The notes: generated from the sequence alone by a model not told the origin. A DNA stretch of 64,000 nt from Cellvibrionaceae bacterium 1162T.S.0a.05 (GCA_000964245.1 LANB01000001.1:1826392-1890391); one strand, 5' to 3'; positions 48,643 through 57,675 are shown, counted from the stretch's first letter. Numbers and translations: made by a program.

Positions 48643-48745
48643 TGCTAACAAACTGGTCAACTCGACCTCCACTGCGCAGCCTGTTTTGTGCTTTAGTAGC
48701 ACAAAACAAGCTACTCCGTTCCGCCGAGTTACCAGGGCGCTAAAA
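48643..48745 (+). other. attC of cassette 47 (D-like)
   Basis: Cores TGCTAAC and GCTAAAA; D-like body. Confidence 0.82.
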
Positions 48746-48758
48746 ACCGAATTAAATT

Positions 48759-49262
48759 ATGAGCATTGAACAAGAAATTATAAGTTGGGATGGAAAATCG
48801 TCATCGGATATTGCCGAGGTTTATAATCGTCATTGTAATAATGATGTTTTGCCCAAAGTGCTTATACGACTTTCCCGCAAAACGGAACTTCAAAAGGGTA
48901 CTACTTGGGTGTTAAAGCGTTACTTGGAAAACGGTAAAAAGATCGATCCATATGATGTTTCTGAGCTAGTTGAGTTGGTTCCGCAGTTCGAACATTGGGA
49001 ATCCAGATTACATTTTCTGCAGTGTTTACCCTTTCTTGCTATAGATGAATCTCAACAAAGCGCAATTGAGTTATTCCTTCGTAAATGTATAAAAGATGCA
49101 AACAAATTTGTGCGAGCGTGGGCCTACAATGGCTTTTATGTATTGGCTTGTCAGTATCCTGAGCACAAGCCCGAAGTATTACAGTTCTTCGATTTGGCTA
49201 TGAGGGATGAAGCTGCGTCTGTAAAGGCTAGAATTCGTCAGATTATGAAGAAAGGCTTTTAA
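48759..49262 (+). CDS. Cassette 48: HEAT-repeat protein
   Basis: 167 aa, all helical. VPQFEHWESRLHFLQCLPFL and DANKFVRAWAYNGFYVLA, ASVKARIRQIMKKG are HEAT-like units. Probable interaction module, unknown partner. Together with cassette 13 it makes two HEAT-type cassettes. Confidence 0.72.
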   Translation: MSIEQEIISWDGKSSSDIAEVYNRHCNNDVLPKVLIRLSRKTELQKGTTWVLKRYLENGKKIDPYDVSELVELVPQFEHWESRLHFLQCLPFLAIDESQQSAIELFLRKCIKDANKFVRAWAYNGFYVLACQYPEHKPEVLQFFDLAMRDEAASVKARIRQIMKKGF

Positions 49263-49331
49263 CAAATCAATTAACTACGCGTCTACGTCGTTGGACGTAT
49301 CTAAGCTGAACCGATTATTGAGTCGTTAGGT
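49257..49331 (+). other. attC of cassette 48
   Basis: 75 bp; cores TTTTAAC and GTTAGGT, weakly paired arms. Last attC with both cores clear. Confidence 0.75.
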
Positions 49332-49349
49332 CACCAAGGGAGATGAAGT

Positions 49350-49751
49350 TTGTTAATCGGAAAATGTAACTGTGAAACAGTTGAATTCAAAGCCGATGCA
49401 GAGGTTTCAGATATTTTTCTTTGCCATTGTTCAATTTGTCGATCCTCCACAGGAAGCGGTGGAATTGCTGTTGTTATTGTTAAAACGAGTGATTTTTGCT
49501 GGGTTAAAGGCGGTGACTCAATAACTTATTGGTCCAAGCCCGGTCATGATTGGCATACGAGTTTTTGTAGTGTATGTGGCTCGTCTCTACCTGGGAAAAA
49601 TGATGAATCACAAACCTATATCCCTGTCGGTACATTGATCTCCGGCCACGAAGGGCTCAAGGTGGCACATCATCTATATGTAGAGTCAAAGGCATCATGG
49701 GAGGTTATTGGTCATTCAGGAAAACGACACCCAGAAGGCTACGGGAGTTAA
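49350..49751 (+). CDS. Cassette 49: GFA family protein
   Basis: 133 aa of the glutathione-dependent formaldehyde-activating (Gfa-like) fold with zinc-binding cysteines: GKCNCETV, CHCSICRSSTGS and SVCGSSLPG. Most members lack shown Gfa activity, so the substrate is unknown. TTG start behind AGGGAG. Followed by a degenerate attC, then a second GFA gene. Confidence 0.85.
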   Translation: MLIGKCNCETVEFKADAEVSDIFLCHCSICRSSTGSGGIAVVIVKTSDFCWVKGGDSITYWSKPGHDWHTSFCSVCGSSLPGKNDESQTYIPVGTLISGHEGLKVAHHLYVESKASWEVIGHSGKRHPEGYGS

Positions 49752-49754
49752 GCA

Positions 49755-49856
49755 TGCCTAATGAGCTATCATGGAGTGACACATTTTGTTGCGTTCAATT
49801 TTGGAATGGCTGCGCTATTTTAATTCAAAATCACTACTCAAAATGCGGCGCTTATA
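49755..49856 (+). other. Degenerate attC after cassette 49
   Basis: Cores GCCTAAT and GCTTATA no longer fit the consensus; the arms (CACATTTTGTTGCG, GGAATGGCTGCGC) still recall family B. Confidence 0.55.
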
Positions 49857-49874
49857 GATACGATAGGGATCTCA

Positions 49875-50279
49875 ATGGTTAAAGGATCGTGTCACTGTAA
49901 AAAAGTTGAGTTTGAAATCGCTGAGGAAGAGTTAAGCGTAAGATATTGCTATTGTGAAACTTGCAGAAAGTTAAGCGGTGGCGATTATTCCTCGGTAGCA
50001 CGGGTCGATAGCTGTAAATTCAATATCACTCAAGGAAAAGAGAGCTTAATCTCATATGAATCTCGTCCCGGGAAAAATAGGTATTATTGTCCAAACTGCT
50101 TTTCACCTATATATGTAACAACCAATAATGAGTTAAGTTTTTTACGTGTGCGCTTGGGGCTTATTGATGGCGAGCCCAAAGTAACCGTAACCGGTCATAT
50201 GTGGGTAAGTGAAAAACCGAATTGGTGTCTTATTAAAGATGAGCTTCCAATATACGAATATGAATATACAGGCAAGTAG
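49875..50279 (+). CDS. Cassette 50: GFA family protein, second
   Basis: 134 aa Gfa-like zinc protein: GSCHCKKVEFEI, CYCETCRKLSGG, CPNCFSPIY. Sequence clearly different from the neighbour at 49350, so not a recent tandem copy. Function unknown. Confidence 0.85.
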   Translation: MVKGSCHCKKVEFEIAEEELSVRYCYCETCRKLSGGDYSSVARVDSCKFNITQGKESLISYESRPGKNRYYCPNCFSPIYVTTNNELSFLRVRLGLIDGEPKVTVTGHMWVSEKPNWCLIKDELPIYEYEYTGK

Positions 50280-50284
50280 AGTTC

Positions 50285-50395
50285 GGCTAAACGAAACAAA
50301 CAAGTAGAGACATTTTGGCATTTTTTCCGATTGGCTATGACTTCGCCACGTTGCTCCTAAGTTATAATGTGCAGCAAATGCCCGATGGATTAATA
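50285..50395 (+). other. Degenerate attC after cassette 50
   Basis: Remains of a family A/B body (GAGACATTTTGGCATTTTTT, GCAGCAAATGCCCGATGG); no usable core sites. Confidence 0.5.
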
Positions 50396-50420
50396 TTGAC
50401 TAAAAAAAACGAACCAGAAT

Positions 50421-50771
50421 ATGAATATAAATGAAATTCGTCCATTTATTCCATGTAAAAATTACGATCAATCAAAATTATTTTATGAGTCGCTGGGATT
50501 TGTAAGTGAAGGCGCTGGAGCAGAGCTTACTATATTCGAGAAAGACGGATGTACGTTTTTCCTACAAAGGCACTATTACAGCGAAGAGTTCGCTAAAAAT
50601 CTTATGTTTCAGCTTGTAGTGGAAGATATAAAAAATGCTCACGAGCTGGCATCGGGAATTGATGTTGTTGGTATAGAATATAGCGAAATCAAGCATGAGG
50701 GTTGGGGTAAGGTTTTCTATTTGTGGGGGCCGTCAGGTGAGCTTTGGCATATTACTGAACTCAACAGCTAG
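50421..50771 (+). CDS. Cassette 51: VOC-superfamily (glyoxalase/bleomycin-resistance fold) protein
   Basis: 116 aa. IRPFIPCKNYDQSKLFYES-LGF start, TIFEKDGCTFFLQ middle and GPSGELWHITE end are typical of bleomycin-resistance-like dioxygenase-fold proteins that bind hydrophobic compounds. Ligand unknown. Confidence 0.82.
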   Translation: MNINEIRPFIPCKNYDQSKLFYESLGFVSEGAGAELTIFEKDGCTFFLQRHYYSEEFAKNLMFQLVVEDIKNAHELASGIDVVGIEYSEIKHEGWGKVFYLWGPSGELWHITELNS

Positions 50772-50840
50772 CAAAGCGCTACAGTCAAGAGTGTTTTTAG
50801 CTTCTTTTCTCAATAAATGCTTTTTGGCTTAGTGTTTCGA
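50766..50840 (+). other. Degenerate attC after cassette 51
   Basis: AGCTAGC left core and a GTTTCGA-like right end; TTTTTGGCTTAGTG recalls family A. Marks the distal end of the recognisable array. Confidence 0.45.
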
Positions 50841-50940
50841 GTAAGGTGGTTGAATTTACTTGGAAAAATACGGAGAGAGCTTTATCAATTGTCGTACGGT
50901 TCATATTTTTTAAAAAATTTATAGTGTTGAGAATAGAGAG

Positions 50941-51294
50941 ATGAAGGAAAGCCCTTACGAGTCGCCTAAAAGTTTAGAGATAAATAGCGATGACATTGCG
51001 CTATCCAGGCCAAAGCCGGGGCCTGTTTTGATTGGTTTGGTTGTGGTTATTTTAATGGTGAACGCTTTCTTAAGTTTTACTGTTTCGAGTTTAATCGCTG
51101 GCCCAAATGTGCATAGTATTGGTTATAGTGTCGGTTATGTAGCCGGGCAGGTTATTTTCTTTCCACTATTGGTGGTTGGCCTGTTTCAAATTGGTCGGAG
51201 ATTCAGGAATAGTCGGTCGAGACATAAGATTTTCTTTTGGTCTTCTTTGCTTGTGCTTTTGTCCATTTTGGGTAACTTGGGTACTTTGGTTTAA
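50941..51294 (+). CDS. Small membrane protein at the array end
   Basis: 117 aa with three predicted membrane helices (about 27-48, 60-82, 98-115). No attC follows, so it may be a genomic gene or the last, eroded cassette. Not recognised. Confidence 0.62.
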   Translation: MKESPYESPKSLEINSDDIALSRPKPGPVLIGLVVVILMVNAFLSFTVSSLIAGPNVHSIGYSVGYVAGQVIFFPLLVVGLFQIGRRFRNSRSRHKIFFWSSLLVLLSILGNLGTLV

Positions 51295-51402
51295 AGTTGG
51301 CTGTACTATTACATTGCGATGGTTTGTGTGGTTTCACCAGGTTGTGTATACCGGAAAGATTTACGAATAAATTTTGTCACCGATATTTATAGGAAGATCG
51401 AA

Positions 51403-51639
51403 ATGAAAACAATGACTTGTAGCCAATTGGGCGGTGCTTGCGATAAGGCGTTCAGCGCGAATACCTTTGAAGAAATTGCTGAGCAGAGCAAGCAACATGG
51501 GATGGAAATGTTTAAGTCTCAAGATGCGGCTCATTTGGACGCTATGCAGAAAATGCAAAGTCTTATGAAGGACCCAGCGGCCATGGGTGCCTGGTATGAG
51601 TCGCGCAAAGCTGAATTTGAATCCCTACCGGAGGACTAG
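51403..51639 (+). CDS. DUF1059 family protein
   Basis: 78 aa. MKTMTCSQLGGACDKAFSAN and EIAEQSKQHGMEMF are the DUF1059 signature with its paired Cys; role unknown. The ATG at 51403 fits the family start; the frame extends upstream without support. Confidence 0.85.
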   Translation: MKTMTCSQLGGACDKAFSANTFEEIAEQSKQHGMEMFKSQDAAHLDAMQKMQSLMKDPAAMGAWYESRKAEFESLPED

Positions 51640-51839
51640 GACGCCGATATGTTGGGCGTGACTCTGTGGGTGTACTGCGAGCTACCCCATGGCTTTTGAG
51701 CCTTTGAATTCATCTGTAAGGCACTTTTCTTTATTGCAGATTTTTCTGTGCTTTCCTGGGCTTGCGGCTCTTGACTCTCTGAGTATCAACGGGTTTAATA
51801 CGCGCCTCTTTGCATTGGCCCTCTGGTGGCCATTCCATT

Positions 51840-51915
51840 GCCCAGATAGCTCAGTCGGTAGAGCAGGGGACTGAAAATCCCCGTGTCGGTGGTTCGATTC
51901 CGCCTCTGGGCACCA
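51840..51915 (+). tRNA. tRNA-Phe (GAA)
   Basis: 76 nt cloverleaf, acceptor GCCCAGA pairing with TCTGGGC, anticodon loop CTGAAAATC with GAA, T-loop GGTTCGATTCC, CCA encoded. It lies close to the distal end of the integron array, a frequent kind of neighbour for inserted DNA. Confidence 0.97.
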
Positions 51916-51927
51916 TACTTCTTCTCT

Positions 51928-52197
51928 TTATTCTGGTGGTACGTAACCTTCTGCCTGGTCGAAGGCTTCACCGCTGAGGAATTTATCCATTTGTTCGCTG
52001 AGGTAGCGGCGGGCTTCCGGGTCCATGAGGCTTAGATGTTTTTCATTGATGAGCATGGTTTGGTGGCTTAGCCAGGCCTGCCATGCTTTTGCCGAGACCT
52101 GTTCATATATTTCGAGGCCTTTGGGGCCGGGCAGGGGTGGCTGTGTCAGGCCCGGTAGTGCTTGTTTGTATTTTTTGCAGTTTACGGTTCGGCTCAT
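51928..52197 (-). CDS. yggX: Probable Fe(2+)-trafficking protein YggX
   Basis: 89 aa, small cytoplasmic protein linked to iron-sulfur protection and oxidative stress. It has the family start [12 protein letters not shown] (Cys7), [11 protein letters not shown] and [19 protein letters not shown]. The start overlaps the mutY stop by 4 bp, the usual mutY-yggX operon. Confidence 0.95.
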   Translation of the reverse strand: MSRTVNCKKYKQALPGLTQPPLPGPKGLEIYEQVSAKAWQAWLSHQTMLINEKHLSLMDPEARRYLSEQMDKFLSGEAFDQAEGYVPPE

Positions 52198-53261
52198 GGT
52201 GTTGATCCTGTTTTTGTCAGGGAGTCCAGCAGTTTTTTCACGGGCGCGGCAAGGCCGAGTTTTTCCGGGTTTTGGGGGTTATACCAGAGCTGCTCGGATG
52301 GCTCCATGATTTTTAAAAGTGTGGATTTGAGACGCAGTCTCTGTGCATGGATATCAAGGTGGTAGTGGCTGAAAGTGTGCCTGAAAGGCGGGAGGCTGGT
52401 GTGCGATTCCAGGTCGCCGAAGTGGTGCTGGGTGTGTTCCTGCGCATCCAGGCTTGAATCCAGTTCGGGTAGGCTCCACAGGCCACCCCAAATGCCTTGA
52501 GCTGGGCGTTTTTCCAGCAATATTTCACCATCCGGGTTTTCGATCAGCAGCAGTTGAATTTGTTTTTCCGGCAGGGCCTTGCGGGGCTTTTTGCCGGGGT
52601 AATCTTGCCAATTGCCTTGTGCCTGAGCGCGGCAGTTCTGTTTCAAGGGGCAATCGGAACAACGCGGTTTAGTGCGTGTGCACAGGGTCGCTCCCAGGTC
52701 CATCATGGCCTGACTGTAGTCGGCATTGCGCTGCTCTGGCAGATGGTGTTCGGCATATTCCCAAAGCTGGTTTTCAACGGGTTTGTTGCCTGGCCAACCT
52801 TCTACAGCGTGATAGCGGGCGAGTACACGTTTTACGTTGCCATCCAGAATGGGCGCGCGTTTGCCAAAGGCAATACTGCAGATGGCGCCGGCGGTCGAGC
52901 GGCCTATGCCCGGGAGGGCTGCAAGCCCCTCGACGGTATTGGGAAAGTCACCGTTGTAAGTGCTTACTACCTCTTGTGCGCATTTGTGCAGGTTGCGTGC
53001 GCGCGCATAGTAGCCCAGGCCCGTCCACAGGTGCAGAACCTCATCGAGGGGGGCTGCGGCCAGATCGTCGACGTGTGGAAACTGAGTGAGGAAGCGATTG
53101 AAGTAAGGGATAACGGTTTCCACCTGGGTTTGTTGCAACATGATTTCAGATAGCCAGACGCGATAGGGCGTAATTTCATGTTGCCAGGGGAGGTTTTTAC
53201 GACCGTGTTTATCAAACCAGCGAAATACCTGGTTTGCAAAAGCGTAATTTTTAGCGCTCAT
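52194..53261 (-). CDS. mutY: A/G-specific adenine DNA glycosylase MutY
   Basis: Removes adenine paired with 8-oxoguanine. 355 aa: HhH-GPD domain with [12 protein letters not shown] and catalytic Asp in [10 protein letters not shown]; a 4Fe-4S cluster motif [17 protein letters not shown]; a C-terminal NUDIX-like domain for 8-oxoG recognition. Translationally coupled to yggX. Confidence 0.97.
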   Translation of the reverse strand: MSAKNYAFANQVFRWFDKHGRKNLPWQHEITPYRVWLSEIMLQQTQVETVIPYFNRFLTQFPHVDDLAAAPLDEVLHLWTGLGYYARARNLHKCAQEVVSTYNGDFPNTVEGLAALPGIGRSTAGAICSIAFGKRAPILDGNVKRVLARYHAVEGWPGNKPVENQLWEYAEHHLPEQRNADYSQAMMDLGATLCTRTKPRCSDCPLKQNCRAQAQGNWQDYPGKKPRKALPEKQIQLLLIENPDGEILLEKRPAQGIWGGLWSLPELDSSLDAQEHTQHHFGDLESHTSLPPFRHTFSHYHLDIHAQRLRLKSTLLKIMEPSEQLWYNPQNPEKLGLAAPVKKLLDSLTKTGSTP

Positions 53262-53400
53262 AGAAACAGAATGACGTCATTGAAAAGCCGGGTATTGTAA
53301 CGGGCCGCTGGCTTGAATTCAGGTTGTTTGCCAGCGTATTGGTGGCTTTTGTGCAGGGATCATACTTGTTGAACGCGAAAGTGCTGTCTACGCTGAATAT

Positions 53401-53670
53401 ATGACAGAAAATCGCCGTAAACACCCACGCTTTCCTCTTACCGTTGATGTCCGTATCTCGCATCCGGATATTGGCGAAAAAGTAATAAAAACCCGCAATG
53501 TCTCTGATGGAGGTTTGTTTCTTATCGTTGAACCTACAGTGATGCCGGATGTGGGCGAGATGGTAAAGGGCCAGGTTCAAGGGATGGTCGACGATCCCCC
53601 AATGCTGAATATGAAAATCGTTCGAACGGAATCCGATGGCCTGGGGCTGATGTTTATCGATGAGCAATAG
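53401..53670 (+). CDS. PilZ-domain protein
   Basis: 89 aa single PilZ domain. RRKHPRFPL (RxxxR) near residue 5 and SDGGLFL fit the c-di-GMP binding site (D/NxSxxG), with Asp-Gly-Gly in place of the usual S..G, so binding is likely but not certain. It stands alone between mutY and gcvT. Confidence 0.85.
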   Translation: MTENRRKHPRFPLTVDVRISHPDIGEKVIKTRNVSDGGLFLIVEPTVMPDVGEMVKGQVQGMVDDPPMLNMKIVRTESDGLGLMFIDEQ

Positions 53671-53820
53671 CCGGGCTGTCGCATTGCTTTCTGTATTTTT
53701 ATAAATTTTTGTATTTTTCTAAAAAATTCCATTCTCAAAATAGTGCCCCTCGGCAAAGACGGATGTAATTTCCCAAAAGGGTCTCTACAATACGCCTTTT
53801 TATAGCCTGTCTCTCTGATC

Positions 53821-54894
53821 ATGTTAAAACACACACCTCTTGTTACCCAGCACCAAAATATGGGCGCGAAGCTCGTGGATTTTGGCGGCTGGTCTATGCC
53901 CTTGCACTACGGTTCGCAAATGGAGGAGCACCATCATGTGCGCCGCCAGGCGGGCATGTTTGATGTCAGTCATATGACGGTTGTGGATATGCAAGGGAAG
54001 GAGGCCAAAGCCTATCTACACTATTTATTGGCTAACGATGTCGATAAATTAAATGCGCCTGGTAAAGCTTTGTACACTGCGATGTTGAACGAGCAGGGCG
54101 GTGTGCTTGACGATTTGATTGTTTATCGCCTGCCATGGGGTTATCGTCTGGTTGTGAATTGCGCAACACGTGAAAAGGATTTGGCGTGGATGCAAAAACA
54201 GGTCGGCGGATTCGACGTGGAGATTCGAGCACGGGATGACCTTGCAATTATTGCCGTGCAGGGGCCTGAGGCTCGTTCAAAAGCAGATGCGGTTTTGGCC
54301 GATTATCAGTTGCCAGCGTGTACGAACTTAAGCAGTTTCAGTGCTGCAGAAGCCGGTGATTTTTTTGTTGCCCGCACGGGATATACCGGTGAAGACGGTT
54401 ATGAGGTCATCCTGCCGGCAACACAGGCTGGCGATTTTTGGGAGCGCCTCGCTGAGGAAGGTGTAGAGGCATGTGGTTTGGGAGCGCGCGATACCTTGCG
54501 GCTGGAGGCGGGCTTGAACCTGTATGGCCATGAAATGGATGAGACGGTCTCGCCCTGGGTGGCGAATATGGGCTGGACACTCGCACTGGAAGGCGACAGA
54601 GTGTTTATTGGCAAGGATGCGTTGTTAGCGCAAAAAAAAGCGGGCCTTAAAGAGACGCTGGTTGGCCTGATATTGGAAGGCAAGGGTGTATTGCGAGCTG
54701 GCCAGACTGTGCATGTGAATGGCAAGCAGGGTATTGTTACCAGCGGGAGTTTTTCGCCAACACTTGGAAAATCGATTGCGCTTGCACGTGTGCCGAGTGA
54801 TATTGCTGAGCACTGCCAGGTGGAAATCCGCAATAAATTATTAAACGCGCGTGTCCAGGCCCCTTGTTTTGTTCGCCGGGGTAAAGTGCTGTAA
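53821..54894 (+). CDS. gcvT: Glycine cleavage system aminomethyltransferase GcvT
   Basis: T-protein of the glycine cleavage system, transferring the aminomethyl carbon to tetrahydrofolate. 357 aa: DFGGWSMPLHYGSQ, GMFDVSHMTVVD, and DTLRLEAGLNLYGHEMD are family signatures. gcvH follows 176 bp later; gcvP is not in the window. I see no glycine riboswitch upstream. Confidence 0.96.
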   Translation: MLKHTPLVTQHQNMGAKLVDFGGWSMPLHYGSQMEEHHHVRRQAGMFDVSHMTVVDMQGKEAKAYLHYLLANDVDKLNAPGKALYTAMLNEQGGVLDDLIVYRLPWGYRLVVNCATREKDLAWMQKQVGGFDVEIRARDDLAIIAVQGPEARSKADAVLADYQLPACTNLSSFSAAEAGDFFVARTGYTGEDGYEVILPATQAGDFWERLAEEGVEACGLGARDTLRLEAGLNLYGHEMDETVSPWVANMGWTLALEGDRVFIGKDALLAQKKAGLKETLVGLILEGKGVLRAGQTVHVNGKQGIVTSGSFSPTLGKSIALARVPSDIAEHCQVEIRNKLLNARVQAPCFVRRGKVL

Positions 54895-55070
54895 CGTTGG
54901 ATAAACGGGTGCGTCAGGCTTGCGTGAGGTTGGCATTTTACGGTTTTATGTGAATAGCCGGCGGCAAACAGCAGGACCAGGTACACAAAGTAAATGTACA
55001 CAAAGTTAATGTACAAAGAGCAAATAGACAAAGAGTAAATGCGAAAAGCAGAGCATAAGTGAGATAAACG

Positions 55071-55457
55071 ATGAGTGAATTGAGAGAAGAACTGAAATAT
55101 TTAAGCAGTCACGAATGGGCACGCCTGGAAGACGACGGCACAGTGACCATCGGTATCACGGATCATGCACAGGCGGCTCTCGGCGATGTGGTGTATGTTG
55201 AAGTGCCCGAAGTGGGCTCTACCGTGACGATGGGGGAAGAGGCCGGTGTTGTGGAATCGGTTAAAGCGGCGTCTGATATTTTCTCTCCGGTTAGCGGTGA
55301 AGTGATTGCTGTGAATGAACAATTGGAAGATGCGCCAGAGACTGTGAACAACTCACCTTACGACGATGGCTGGTTTTTCAAGGTGCAGCCAGACAATGTG
55401 CAGGAGTTGGAAAACGCGATGGATGCCGAAGCGTATAAGGCGCAAATTGACGAATAG
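55071..55457 (+). CDS. gcvH: Glycine cleavage system H protein
   Basis: Lipoyl carrier of the glycine cleavage system. 128 aa with lipoylation site [26 protein letters not shown] and [13 protein letters not shown]. The upstream gap contains short direct repeats (AAAGTAAATGTACAC-like) without gene content. Confidence 0.97.
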   Translation: MSELREELKYLSSHEWARLEDDGTVTIGITDHAQAALGDVVYVEVPEVGSTVTMGEEAGVVESVKAASDIFSPVSGEVIAVNEQLEDAPETVNNSPYDDGWFFKVQPDNVQELENAMDAEAYKAQIDE

Positions 55458-55468
55458 GTTTTTGAATG

Positions 55469-55508
55469 AAAATGGTGTTGGAGGCTGCGTCGTTTCAACA
55501 CCATTTTT
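55469..55508 (+). terminator. Terminator after gcvH
   Basis: 12-bp stem (AAAATGGTGTTG with CAACACCATTTT) and 15-base loop followed by T-rich sequence. Confidence 0.85.
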
Positions 55509-55640
55509 CGTAAATAGCAATTTCGTTTTCAGATAATACGCGTGCGCGGGTGCGAGAACTTAAAAATAAAATGGACGTCGGCGGGTGTGCAACGACGCCT
55601 GGATATCGAACAACAAAGACGCCCGAGCCGACTCAAAAAA

Positions 55641-56855
55641 TTACAAACTTGCGTTTTCTTCTTCGCTTGCATCCAGCAATTTGTGCAGGCGGCTCAATTG
55701 TTGGCTTAGTGCTGAGATTTCCGCCGATTGCTCCTCGTCTATCGATTCATTCCCTTTATTATTTGATGTTTCGTCATTGGAAGCGTCTGCGACCGGGCTT
55801 TGAGTTTCAATGCCGGGCTCTTGTACTTCTGTTGTCGCGTCTGTGGCGTTCGTATCTGAATCCATCGAAGCAATGAGTGTAGCGATTTCCTCAAAGGCCG
55901 TATTCATTTCCTGAAGGCGGGGATGTTGAAGAATCGCAGGCAAACGGCGTAAGCCAGACAAACGCGCTTGTAATTGGTTTTTGTCAGCCGTGTAGTCTTC
56001 GATCACAATCAGGGAGGTGATACCGCGCTCAAGGCTGCCTTCGAGTAACTGTTGTTTTTGCAAGCGACTTTGGTTGCGCCACGCGGCAGTTTGTGAGTTG
56101 TTTGCAGTTGGCCCCCACAAGCTGAGCAAAAGTGACAGGTCATCGACCAGGATGCCGCTCTGCAAACTCAATAAGAGTCGTCTGCGATTGTTGGGCAGTT
56201 CTGCTGTTTTGCTAAAACCACGCTCTTTGTATTCGGCACTCACGTTTGTGAGTGCAGTGTAATCACCTGCCGGTCGTTTTCCCTCTTCTCCAAATAACAT
56301 AAAGCCAAGGGCATAGAGCCCAAGTGTGGCATTTTCGCTGTCGACCTGGCCGTGCAGGTCTAACAGGTTTTGCATGGTAAGCGGGTTACCCACTTCGTGC
56401 ACTAAACCGGAATACAGATATTCACCAAAATAATCCAGAGAGCCGGGTTGTATGGGTAAACTGGCGATGCGAAAGTGCAGTTCGTTCAGGAATTTAAAAT
56501 TAGCCGGGTCACCGTCAGCCAGGAGGTGCCAAGGGTAAAATTGCGCGTAGTTTTGTGCGAGCTGGGCCCAGGTGTTTTGTGCTGTTGTTAAGCCTGTTTG
56601 ATTGGGCGTTTCCAAAAAACGGGCGATATCACTTTGCAATACGCGAGCATGTTCGAGGCTGCTGGTTAGTATGGCTTCTCCTGTTGCAAACCATGCGTCG
56701 GCGGCGGCTTCGTCAAGCGAGAGTTCGACCTGTGTTTCTTTTTTTGTTTCTGTTTCAATTTGCTGTGAGGGCGCTTCTTCTTTTTTGGAGCAAGCTGAAA
56801 AAACACACGCAGAAAACAGGCACAAAAAAAGTACTTTGGGGTTTGGGTTTTTCAT
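55641..56855 (-). CDS. Imelysin-like (M75 family) lipoprotein
   Basis: 404 aa with a lipobox (VFSAC). TAQNTWAQLAQNYAQFYPW, LGLYALGFMLFG and RPAGDY follow the imelysin layout, but the usual GxHxxE motif reads GLYALGF, so the peptidase-type metal site is lost. A long acidic linker and coiled-coil C-terminus follow. Known imelysins are iron-regulated and bind iron outside. The start is 31 bp downstream of the HAD gene, probably one operon. Confidence 0.78.
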   Translation of the reverse strand: MKNPNPKVLFLCLFSACVFSACSKKEEAPSQQIETETKKETQVELSLDEAAADAWFATGEAILTSSLEHARVLQSDIARFLETPNQTGLTTAQNTWAQLAQNYAQFYPWHLLADGDPANFKFLNELHFRIASLPIQPGSLDYFGEYLYSGLVHEVGNPLTMQNLLDLHGQVDSENATLGLYALGFMLFGEEGKRPAGDYTALTNVSAEYKERGFSKTAELPNNRRRLLLSLQSGILVDDLSLLLSLWGPTANNSQTAAWRNQSRLQKQQLLEGSLERGITSLIVIEDYTADKNQLQARLSGLRRLPAILQHPRLQEMNTAFEEIATLIASMDSDTNATDATTEVQEPGIETQSPVADASNDETSNNKGNESIDEEQSAEISALSQQLSRLHKLLDASEEENASL

Positions 56856-56886
56856 CCGTAAATCCGTGTCGTTAAGCCTGGGTTCC

Positions 56887-57543
56887 TTAGTCTCTTAAAG
56901 AAATACTTGCCCAGCCATGATTTTTTGCATGTTGCTTCAGGGTGTCATCGGCATCGACGGCAATGGCTTCGTCAACTTTTTCCATTAGTGGAATGTCGTT
57001 GAAGGAATCACTGTAAAACCACGCGTATTCTGGCGTAACGCGATTTTCTTTAAGCCAGCTTTCCAGTTTTTTAATTTTCCCGGCCTGGTAACAGGGTATG
57101 CCGCTGATTTTCCCACTCAATTTGCCATCAATATATTCGGGCTCTGTGCACAGCAAGTGGGGAATACCAAAACTGCGGACAATGTCTTCGGTAATAAAGC
57201 GATTGGTCGCGGTAATCACGATCAAGGTATGGCCTTGTCGACGGTGCTCATCCACCAGAGCCTGAGCTTTTGGCAAGTGCATGCTGTCGACCACAGTCTG
57301 CATGAAGCCTTGATGTAATTCCTTGAGCTGGTCGGCAGAAAACCCTTTAAGCGCGCCAAGAACGAATTCCTGATAGGCGATCATATCCAGCTCGCCGCGC
57401 TTGTAATCTTCATAAAAGGCATCATTTTTTTGACGGTAATCGTCCGGGTCTACCAGGTTTTGGCTAATCAGGTATTCACCCCAGGCGTGATCGCTGTCAC
57501 CAGCGAGCAGGGTGTTGTCGAGATCGAAAATAGCGAGTTTCAA
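56887..57543 (-). CDS. HAD-superfamily IB phosphatase (SerB-like)
   Basis: 218 aa. Motif I DLDNTLLAGD, motif II ITATN, Lys in GKIKKLESWL region and motif IV YSDSFNDIPLME. Of the subfamily containing phosphoserine phosphatase-like CicA enzymes; substrate uncertain. Divergent from rppH. Confidence 0.9.
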   Translation of the reverse strand: MKLAIFDLDNTLLAGDSDHAWGEYLISQNLVDPDDYRQKNDAFYEDYKRGELDMIAYQEFVLGALKGFSADQLKELHQGFMQTVVDSMHLPKAQALVDEHRRQGHTLIVITATNRFITEDIVRSFGIPHLLCTEPEYIDGKLSGKISGIPCYQAGKIKKLESWLKENRVTPEYAWFYSDSFNDIPLMEKVDEAIAVDADDTLKQHAKNHGWASISLRD

Positions 57544-57675
57544 AAGCAGATCTTCCAGGGGAATGCGGAACTAAATTGGCGTCGAGGCACACTATTGCAG
57601 ATTGATGAACCTTAAGCACCTGTGAAACAATGGGGTGATTATAACAAGAAGAATGTAGCCAAGAGTGAGGTTAGA

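Noticed and set aside
53671-53820. Glycine riboswitch before gcvT
   Set aside because: The leader is AT-rich and I could not find the paired aptamer motifs.
54960-55045. Regulatory repeat array before gcvH
   Set aside because: Only short AAAG-TAAATG-like direct repeats, too imperfect to call.
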